Source of the DNA: Nannocystis punicea
GTDB taxonomy: Bacteria; Myxococcota_A; Polyangia; Nannocystales; Nannocystaceae
Assembly (NCBI RefSeq): GCF_026965555.1
Contig: NZ_CP114040.1
Span: 6,634,001-6,698,000 of the forward strand
Direction: 5' to 3'
DNA length: 64,000 bases
Made by a program: the position numbers and the translations under genes. The first letter of the stretch is position 1, and each line of letters starts with the position of its first letter. Below the pieces are notes generated by a model. That model saw only the letters and a list, made by a program, of their open reading frames with translations, did no database searches and was not told the DNA's origin. Of this stretch, positions 52,643-64,000 are shown in pieces.

Positions 52643-53818
52643 ATGACCTCGACCGAGATCTACCTGCTCCTCGCCATCCTCGGCGCACTCCTCGTCACCG
52701 GCGGCGTCGTCTACGCGCGCCGTCGCGCCCTCCCGCCGGGGAAGACGCCGCCCGAGCTGCCCGCGCCCGAAGCTTCGCCGTCCGACAAGGCCCTCGCGCC
52801 CGGACGCCGCGCCGAGGTCCCGGTCCGTCCGCTCACCCCGGAAGAGCTCGCCCGCGCCGCCGAACAGGAGCGCTACGTCGCCGGCCTCGCGCGCACCCGC
52901 GGCGGCTTCGTCGCCAAGCTCGCGCGCCTGTTCCGCGGGCGCCCGCGCGTCAGCGCCGAGCTGCGCGACGAGGTCGAGAGCGTCCTCTTCACCGCCGACA
53001 TCGGCGCCAAGGCGGCGCAGAAGCTGCTCGAGCAGGTCACCGACCTTCTCGACAACAGCGAGGTCGCCGACGCCGACAAGGTGTGGGCCGTCATCCGCAC
53101 TGCGGCGCGGCAGATCCTGGCCGTCCCGGCCGCCCCGCTCGACTACAGCCCGAACCCGCCGCCGTACGTGCTCCTGATGATCGGCGTCAACGGCGTCGGC
53201 AAGACGACCACGCTCGGCAAGCTGGCCGCCTTCCACAAGGCCGCCGGGCGCCGCGTCCTGCTCGTCGCGGGCGACACCTTCCGCGCCGCTGCCGGCGAGC
53301 AGCTCGAGATCTGGGCCCGCCGCGTCGGCTGCGAGATCCACCTCGGCAAGGAGGGCGCCGATCCCTCGAGCGTCATCCACGACGGCATCGCCCGCGGCGC
53401 CCGCGAGGGCTTCGACGTCGTCCTCTGCGACACCGCCGGCCGGCTCCACACCAAGAAGGAGCTGATGGACGAGTTGCAGAAGATCCGCCGCTCGTGCGCC
53501 AAGGCCCTCGCGCGCGCCCGCGGCGTCGGCGAGGCCGAGATCCGCGGGCCGCACGACACCTTCCTCGTGCTCGACGCCACCATCGGCCAGAACGCGCTCG
53601 CCCAGGCGGTCCTGTTCAAGGAGACGATGGATTTCACCGGCCTCGTCCTCACCAAGCTCGACGGCACGGCCAAGGGCGGCGTGGTGCTCGGCGTGTGCGA
53701 CGAGCTGCGGGTGCCGGTCCGCTTCATCGGCATCGGCGAGAAGGTCGACGACCTGCGGCCGTTCGACGCCGACGCCTTCGTCGAGGCCATGTTCGGCGAC
53801 CCGGACCAGGCGACGTAG
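52643..53818 (+). CDS. ftsY: Signal recognition particle receptor FtsY
   Basis: A 391-residue SRP receptor GTPase that delivers ribosome-nascent-chain complexes to the translocon. It has an N-terminal membrane helix (IYLLLAILGALLVTGGVVYA), a short proline-rich acidic linker, the N domain (about 75-165), then the G domain: MIGVNGVGKTTTLGKLA (P loop), AGDTFRAAAGEQLEIWA, VLCDTAGRLHTKKELM and LVLTKLDGTAKGG, ending with RFIGIGEKVDDLRPFDADAF. I chose the ATG at 52643 rather than 52616 because it directly precedes the membrane helix. It is divergent from smc; the 234-bp intergenic region probably holds both promoters. Confidence 0.96.
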   Translation: MTSTEIYLLLAILGALLVTGGVVYARRRALPPGKTPPELPAPEASPSDKALAPGRRAEVPVRPLTPEELARAAEQERYVAGLARTRGGFVAKLARLFRGRPRVSAELRDEVESVLFTADIGAKAAQKLLEQVTDLLDNSEVADADKVWAVIRTAARQILAVPAAPLDYSPNPPPYVLLMIGVNGVGKTTTLGKLAAFHKAAGRRVLLVAGDTFRAAAGEQLEIWARRVGCEIHLGKEGADPSSVIHDGIARGAREGFDVVLCDTAGRLHTKKELMDELQKIRRSCAKALARARGVGEAEIRGPHDTFLVLDATIGQNALAQAVLFKETMDFTGLVLTKLDGTAKGGVVLGVCDELRVPVRFIGIGEKVDDLRPFDADAFVEAMFGDPDQAT

Positions 53819-54346
53819 GCGGCGAAGAAGAAGCAGCGACTGGCACTTTCTACGATTCTGTGCCGTGTTTGAAATTGCGCCTCGTGGGGTCGTGACGGGT
53901 CCCTGGACCCCGGGCGCGGAGATCGTCTTCCGCAATCTCGCGGGCCAGCCAGCGGGTGCGCGTCGGGGCCTCACCTGCGAATTTGGCGGCCCTGGGGCCT
54001 ACGCACCGCCCTGTGTGCCTTTGCTCCAAACAGCGCCCGACATCAAACAGCGCTTGTCCTGTTGTGACCTAGTGGTTGGCTGTGATACCGTCCGACACCC
54101 CTAAACCGGTGTCTATGGCTTCGGTTGTCGGGTGCCCTCTGGGCCTGATGATTTTCTACCCCAGCTCTGCGATTCTGATTCCAACGGCCCTCCGGCCTGC
54201 TGCTTCCCGGCCCTCCGGGCCCGAGTCTGATTCCCGGCCCTCCCGGCCACTTGAATTCCTGCCTCCCCCGGCCCTGCAGGGCCTCTCCACAGGCCCCTGG
54301 GCCTGACCTCCGAGATACCCACGTGCCAGTCGACCTTGAGGTGAGC
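53819..54346. other. 528-bp intergenic region between ftsY and the outer-membrane genes
   Basis: I see no convincing gene. The left 290 bp is less GC-rich than the surroundings, with GGGTCCCTGGACCC (53897-53910), a perfect palindrome, and a hairpin GACACC/GGTGTC at 54094-54113 that could lie in a transcript leader. The right part is the GGCCC palindrome cluster listed separately. An open frame at 53865-54104 lacks protein-like composition. A small RNA or a long leader for the downstream genes is possible. Confidence 0.5.
54132..54306. repeat. GGCCC-type palindrome cluster before the outer-membrane genes
   Basis: At least five palindromes of a second family: GGCCCTCCGGCC, GGCCCTCCGGGCC, GGCCCTCCCGGCC, GGCCCTGCAGGGCC and GGCCCCTGGGCC, spaced roughly 28-35 bp. 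GGCCC-TGCA-GGGCC has the same 5+4+5 layout as the main dyad family. Between some copies the spacer CTGATTCC recurs. The cluster lies up to 40 bp before the start codon. Confidence 0.65.
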
Positions 54347-55351
54347 ATGCGACGTTCTTTGACCGGCTCGGCTGTTCTCCTGGCAGCCTGGGCCTTCACT
54401 GCTCCTGGAACCGCCGCCGCGGCCGTCGCGGCACCCGCCCCCGCTGCTGCGCCCGCTCCGGCGGCTCCGGCCGACGACGACACCATCGTCCTCGACGAGG
54501 CCGAGAGCGAGACCCCGGCCAAGCCCGCGGGCGACGCGAAGGCCGGCGGCGAGGCCGGCGCTTCGACCGACCTGTTCGGCGACGAGAACAAGGGCAAGGC
54601 GGCGGCCGCCACGGGCGAGGCCGGCAAGGTCAGCGCGACCTCCGAAGCCGACCAGTTGAAGCAGGACAAGGCGTTCATCACCGTGGTGCAGCGCCAGCGC
54701 TTCCTGAAGAAGAAGCGCTTCGAGCTGCAGCCGCAGATCGGCATCACGGTCAACGACCCGTTCGTCCGCCACTACACCGTCGGCGCCGAGCTCAACTACT
54801 GGATCACCAACCGCATGGCGGTCGGTATCACGGGCACGGCCTTCTTCGGCAACAAGACCTCGCGGTACACCAACATCCGCTTCCAGGAGAGCGTGTTGCT
54901 GACCGCGAACAAGACGCTGTGGCAGGCCAGCGTCAACTTCCTGTACAACCCGTTCTACGGCAAGATCGCGGTGTTCAACCGCGCTTTGATGCACTGGGAG
55001 TCGTACATCCAGGTCGGCGGCGGCGCGATCCAGACGCAGGTGATTCCGCGCTACGAGGCCATCCACGAGCCGTTCCGCCACATCACCGGCCAGGGCAACT
55101 TCGCCATCGGCGCCCGCTTCTACGGCCCGCGCGTCGACTGGCTCTCGGTGAACTTCGGCGTCCGCACCTGGATCTACCAGGACAAGCTCGAGCCGACGGA
55201 GCGCGGCCCTGGCCCGAACCAGCTCGACAGCCTCGACTCCGCCGACGCGGCGAAGGACGCCGCGGTCAAGAAGCTCGCCTTCAATGTGGTCTTCTTCCTG
55301 GGGCTCAGCTTCTACTTCCCCACCACCTTCCAGTACACCACCCGCCGCTAA
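54347..55351 (+). CDS. Outer-membrane beta-barrel protein (myxobacterial type)
   Basis: A 334-residue exported protein. A signal peptide (MRRSLTGSAVLLAAWAFTAP) is followed by an Ala/Pro/Asp-rich linker of about 100 residues, then a beta-barrel with regularly alternating strands: RFELQPQIGITVNDPFVRHY, TVGAELNYWITNRMAVGITG and ASVNFLYNPFYGKIAVFN, ending in an aromatic strand (FFLGLSFYFP) typical of outer-membrane insertion. This fits the outer-membrane beta-barrel family found mainly in Myxococcota. Substrate or role unknown. It is followed after 12 bp by a second barrel protein, so the two form an operon. Confidence 0.82.
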   Translation: MRRSLTGSAVLLAAWAFTAPGTAAAAVAAPAPAAAPAPAAPADDDTIVLDEAESETPAKPAGDAKAGGEAGASTDLFGDENKGKAAAATGEAGKVSATSEADQLKQDKAFITVVQRQRFLKKKRFELQPQIGITVNDPFVRHYTVGAELNYWITNRMAVGITGTAFFGNKTSRYTNIRFQESVLLTANKTLWQASVNFLYNPFYGKIAVFNRALMHWESYIQVGGGAIQTQVIPRYEAIHEPFRHITGQGNFAIGARFYGPRVDWLSVNFGVRTWIYQDKLEPTERGPGPNQLDSLDSADAAKDAAVKKLAFNVVFFLGLSFYFPTTFQYTTRR

Positions 55352-55363
55352 GAGCACCTCGAC

Positions 55364-56344
55364 ATGCACAGGATTCGATCGCTCACTGTTCTGGCGGCAT
55401 CCCTGGTCGCCATCACGCTGCTTCCCGACACCGCGCAGGCCAAGCGGAAGAGCCCGCTCGAGGGCAAGCCGGTGGTCGTCCGCAAGCTCGAGCTGCGCAA
55501 GCTTCGCTTCGGCATCACGCCGTTCGTCGGCATGAGCCTGTCGCAGACCTTCGTCCACAAGGGCTACGTCGGCGGCAAGCTCCACTTCGACTTCACGGAC
55601 TGGATCGGCATCCAGGCGAAGTTCGCGTACGGCGTGATCAACCGCGACGCCAAGCTGCTCAAGGCGCTCAACGACGAGGCCGGCGGTCTCCCGCGCGGCA
55701 TCCCGCCGAACACGGCGGAGAACCCGTCGGTCGCGCCGGTCCGTACCCTGGCCGACTTCAACAGCCCCGCGCCGCTGCTCCACGACTTCCAGTCGGGCCT
55801 CACCCGCAACAACTGGCTCGCCAGCTTCGACGTGGTGTTCAAGCCCTTCAGCGGCAAGCTGGGCCTGTTCTCGGGCATCTTCACCGAGTACGACATGTAC
55901 CTGTTCGCCGGCCTCGGCCTGGCCAACTTCGGGCGCCACTACCCGAACGCCAAGTCGACCACCGAGCTGCTCAACCTGCCCAACAACTCGGCGGACGTGG
56001 CCAACTACTGCCGTCCCGCGGCCGGCGCCGACCCGAACCGCGAGTGTTACCTGCACCCGGTCAAGGCCGACACGGGCATCAAGGTCGGTCCGAGCTTCGG
56101 CGGCGGCGTCAACATCTTCCTCGCCGACTTCGCCTCGCTCAACCTCGATGTCCACGACATCATGACCTACAACAACGCGGCCGGCCTCAACGCGACCACC
56201 ACCGACGTGCCGCCGAAGGTCGACAAGCAGGACGCCAACTGGAACCACAACGTGATGTTCTCCCTCGGCGTCACGTTCTACTTCCCGCCCAAGGCCAAGC
56301 GCTCCGAGCTCAAGATCGGCGGCAAGCCGGTCAAGACCAAGTAA
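55364..56344 (+). CDS. Second outer-membrane beta-barrel protein
   Basis: A 326-residue exported protein with signal peptide MHRIRSLTVLAASLVAITLL (cleavage near TAQA). Strands such as RFGITPFVGMSLSQTFVHKG, GGKLHFDFTDWIGIQAKFAY and NVMFSLGVTFYFPP alternate polar and hydrophobic residues. Two shared segments, PF(Y/S)GK(I/L)(A/G)(V/L)F and the closing FxLG(L/V)xFYFP, show that it is a diverged paralogue of the preceding gene without its acidic linker. Two cysteines (NYCRPA and RECYLH) could pair in a loop. A GC hairpin terminator follows. Confidence 0.82.
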   Translation: MHRIRSLTVLAASLVAITLLPDTAQAKRKSPLEGKPVVVRKLELRKLRFGITPFVGMSLSQTFVHKGYVGGKLHFDFTDWIGIQAKFAYGVINRDAKLLKALNDEAGGLPRGIPPNTAENPSVAPVRTLADFNSPAPLLHDFQSGLTRNNWLASFDVVFKPFSGKLGLFSGIFTEYDMYLFAGLGLANFGRHYPNAKSTTELLNLPNNSADVANYCRPAAGADPNRECYLHPVKADTGIKVGPSFGGGVNIFLADFASLNLDVHDIMTYNNAAGLNATTTDVPPKVDKQDANWNHNVMFSLGVTFYFPPKAKRSELKIGGKPVKTK

Positions 56345-56371
56345 GCCGCGCTCGCGCTCGAATCCCCACAG

Positions 56372-56396
56372 GGCCCGTCAGCACCGCTGGCGGGCC
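56372..56396 (+). terminator. Hairpin terminator after the outer-membrane pair
   Basis: GGCCCGTCAGC and GCTGGCGGGCC pair around ACC, 27 bp after the stop, followed by TTCGCGCTTT. This is the best intrinsic-terminator candidate in the window. Confidence 0.7.
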
Positions 56397-56427
56397 TTCG
56401 CGCTTTCGGAGCGCCCGTGCTCTCGCC

Positions 56428-56541
56428 TGTCCTCGCGGCCAGCTCGTCGGCCAAGGCCAGGAAAGCCGTCTTCACCTCGCCGGGTCCGAGGGCGCGGATG
56501 GGCCCTCGTTCTCTCGGAGCTCTCGCCTGTCCTTCCGGCCA
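56428..56541. repeat. Two dyads 100 bp apart
   Basis: The gap 56345-56649 (305 bp, between convergent genes) contains the terminator above and two dyads, TGTCCTCGCGGCCA (56428-56441) and TGTCCTTCCGGCCA (56528-56541), each flanked by CTCTCGCC on the left and GCTCG on the right. Nothing else is recognised. Confidence 0.75.
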
Positions 56542-56649
56542 GCTCGCCGGTCGAGGCGGAGGAGGCAGCTCTGTCACTCGAGCGCCCCCGCGCCGCCTGT
56601 AACTCGGTCCAGCTCCAGCCGCCGGCCTCGCGCGCTGCCGGCTCGCCGC

Positions 56650-57081
56650 TCAGCACTCGTCGATCTGCTCCATCGTCACCACCGTCTTGTCGTCCTCGTC
56701 GATGTCGGCGACGTAGAACCGGTGCTGGCTCACCTGTCCTTTGGGACCTGGCTCTTCGAACCACACCTCGAGGCAGTTGTCGGTGAGGTCGAGCTTGACC
56801 GCGTCGAACCCGAACTCGCCGTACTGGTCGGCGTAGACGAAGAAGCCGCGCGCGCCCGACCGGTCGTACATGAACACCCGCGTGTCGGCCGTCGGCTCCT
56901 CGGCGTCGAGGTTGCCCTGGATGTCCACGTACTGCACAGGAGCCGCCTTGAGGCTCGGCGGAGGCACCGGCACCGAGATCCCGAACTGCCCGGTGAACGG
57001 CCGGTCGGTGCGCGTGGGCAGGTGCGTGTTGCAGGCGCTCAGGACGACGAGGGCGGCGACGAGGATGGCGCGGAAGATCAT
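56650..57081 (-). CDS. Small putative lipoprotein
   Basis: A 143-residue product starting MIFRAILVAALVVLSACNTH, a clear signal peptide with lipobox LSAC. The mature domain looks beta-sandwich-like (VQYVDIQGNLDAE, VYADQYGEFGFDAVKLDLTD) and ends in an acidic strand with a terminal cysteine (MEQIDEC). It may be a carboxypeptidase-regulatory or similar single domain; no family is certain. Two dyads (56735-56762) encode FEEPGPKGQVSQ, a loop. It stands alone between convergent and co-oriented genes. Confidence 0.72.
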   Translation of the reverse strand: MIFRAILVAALVVLSACNTHLPTRTDRPFTGQFGISVPVPPPSLKAAPVQYVDIQGNLDAEEPTADTRVFMYDRSGARGFFVYADQYGEFGFDAVKLDLTDNCLEVWFEEPGPKGQVSQHRFYVADIDEDDKTVVTMEQIDEC

Positions 57082-57259
57082 GGGAGGCTCCGAGCGGCTG
57101 CGACGCACGGCGAGCACCGCGGGTCTGCGACCACGGTCTCATTTTGCAAAACTTACACCAACCCGCCAAGTGCGAGATCGCTGGACAATGCACGAGCGCA
57201 TCGCAACGCCGATGGCCGCAGGGCCGTGAATCGCCAACCGCGTTGGCAGGCGCGACGGC

Positions 57260-62604
<5,345 letters not shown>

Positions 62605-62608
<4 letters not shown>

Positions 62609-63999
62609 GGCCCTGTAAAGCGGTCCGACGCGTCGCTGTCGGCCGCGAAGCTGCCCGAGTCGGCCGACACCCGCGACGCCTCGACCGACGTCGTCACCGA
62701 CTGCATCGCCGGCACCACGTCGCCCGACGTGCTCGGGCCGTGGTGGTAGCGCGAGCGGCGGAACGCGAACAGGAACAGCGTCTGCAGCATGCTCGCCACC
62801 GGCGCCGCCAGCAGCGCCCCGGTCAGCCCGTACACGTGCTCACCGGCCAGCAGCGCGAAGATCACGACCACCGGGTGCATGTGCGCCGCGTCGCCGATGA
62901 TCTTCGGGTTGAACACGTTGGCCTCGAGCAGGTGGATGCCGGCGATCCACGCCAGCATCAGCAGCGGCGGCCCGAACGCCAGGCCCGCCTCGTTCGACAC
63001 CAGCGCGACCAGCAAGATCGGGATCGACGAGATGATGGTGCCGAAGATCGGCACCAGGCTGAACGCCGCCGCCACCACCGCCAGCAGGAAGCTGTACTTG
63101 ATGTCGAAGATGACGAGGCCGATGTAGGTCAGCACGCCGTTGACCAGGCAGATCAGCAGCTGGCCGCGGATGACCCCGGCGAGGCCGACGTCGAGCAGGC
63201 CCATGATCTCGTCGTAGGTGCGGCGGTACTGGATCGGCACCACCGCGCGCACGAAGCCCATCACCCGCTGCGGGTTGACGAGGATGAAGGCCGCGAGCAT
63301 CAGCGTGATGGTGAAGTTGGTCAGGAACGTGGTCACCCCGCTGACCAGGCTGCGGAGGAACCCGGCGATCTGGCCGGTGTACTCGGTGCCCTTCGACATC
63401 ACCAGCTTGCGCAGCGTGTCGGTCAGCTTCTTCTCTTCGCTCGAGCTCGGGGCCGCGATCATGTAGCGGCCGTCGCCGCCGTCGGAGACGTGGAGGCGCG
63501 CGCCCTCGAGGCTGATCGACCACGAGCCGTCGTGGTTGGGCCTGGCCAGCAGCTCCGACTTCTGCGGCGGTTCGGGGGGCGCGGTCGCCAGCGCCGCCTC
63601 GTCGAGCTGGTGGAGCGTGCCGAGCGAGCCGTCGACCCACCGCGACGCCTGCGGCAGCACGTTCTGGTCGAGGTACTCGATCGCCGCCGGCGCCGTGTCG
63701 CGCAGGCGCGAGAAGTCCGCCACCAGCGCCGGCAGGAACAGCGTCAGGAAGGCCGTCATCAGCCCGAACAGCGACAGGTAGACGAGGATGACCGAAAGGA
63801 CACGTCCGAGCCGGACCTGCATCCGGTTGATCACCGGCGCCATCAGGTACGCCAACGCGAACGCGAACACGAACGGGACCATCACCTCGCGGAAGAGGAT
63901 GGCGAGCACCACCGGGAACAGCAGGAAGCCCCACAGCCGGAGGAACTGGCCGATCGACGCGAGGAACTCGCGCCGGCGCGACGGCGTCGGTTCGGTCAT
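62605..63999 (-). CDS. AI-2E/PerM-family membrane protein
   Basis: A 464-residue membrane protein of the AI-2E family transporter (UPF0118/PerM) group. N-terminal helices FLLFPVVLAILFREVMVPFV and AFALAYLMAPVINRM, then a large soluble domain of about 150 residues, then five or more helices including GQLLICLVNGVLTYIGLVIF, FSLVPIFGTIISSIPILLVA and the closing LTGALLAAPVASMLQTLF. Members export various small molecules or ions, and the autoinducer-2 name is not evidence of function. The soluble C-terminal tail is Ser/Asp-rich. The ATG at 63999 is complete, one base from the window edge. The stop overlaps the start of the giant regulator by 4 bp, so the regulator may be controlled by, or control, this transporter. 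Confidence 0.85.
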
Positions 64000-64000
64000 G

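Noticed and set aside
53865..54104. A 79-codon open frame after ftsY
   Set aside because: Starts at a GTG without ribosome-binding site, overlaps palindromes, and has no protein-like pattern.

Overview
The window is very GC-rich, densely packed bacterial DNA. Its gene content points to the Myxococcota: two-component and Ser/Thr kinase regulators, a kinase-TPR-sigma54 fusion, many lipoproteins, a ferrochelatase with an internal cysteine cluster, and paired outer-membrane beta-barrel proteins. A Nannocystis-like lineage is my inference, not something the sequence proves. No rRNA, tRNA, insertion sequence, prophage or CRISPR array was seen.

Layout. 1-15177: end of serA, a CbiX-like chelatase, an MtfA-type peptidase, a rhomboid protease, a TPR Ser/Thr kinase, a lipoprotein, a PilZ protein, a dolichol-phosphate-type glycosyltransferase, a class IV aminotransferase, a DUF721/DciA-like protein, another lipoprotein and an alanine/sodium symporter. 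15520-23105: a tryptophan/indole locus with trpB2, a soluble GAF histidine kinase overlapping tryptophanase (tnaA) by 4 bp, a stand-alone receiver protein, a roadblock-like protein and trpS. 23222-30764: an exported protein, then an ECF sigma factor, a single-pass membrane protein, a TPR-CHAT caspase-like lipoprotein and a subtilisin-like lipoprotein, all co-oriented. 31017-45192: phosphopantetheinyl transferase, ferrochelatase, EVE and CYTH proteins, HD hydrolase, nucleotidyltransferase, HAD protein, Cys-rich lipoprotein, TolB-like/amidohydrolase fusion, leucyl/phenylalanyl-tRNA-protein transferase, a small hydrolase and an ion transporter. 45666-64000: a cation/proton antiporter, a dienoyl-CoA-reductase-like SDR, smc and ftsY (divergent), two outer-membrane proteins, a lipoprotein, a 1782-residue kinase/TPR/GAF/sigma54/Fis regulator and an AI-2E-family membrane protein.

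The most unusual feature is not a gene. A 14-bp dyad, consensus TGTCC-N4-GGACA, recurs throughout the window. It occurs singly and in head-to-tail arrays of 2-6 units that abut exactly every 14 bp, so each junction is itself the palindrome GGACATGTCC. Arrays fill gaps between convergent genes (6790-6873, 32943-33012, 43703-43772) and supply stop codons and some start codons. They also run in frame inside genes: the smc hinge, the CHAT linker, the subtilisin domain, the CYTH protein and the giant regulator. The 3' end of aat has grown into a minisatellite built on the same dyad, with 87-bp and then 48-bp periods, adding about 240 residues to the enzyme. A second, GC-richer palindrome family (GGCCC-N3/4-GGGCC) is present at 20562-20636, 39397-39422 and 54132-54306.

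Two gene sets look like functional systems worth testing: the sigma/membrane/CHAT/subtilisin set, which resembles a sigma-controlled surface proteolysis pathway, and the indole-making/indole-consuming pair wrapped around a two-component system. All counts and coordinates of dyads were made by eye.
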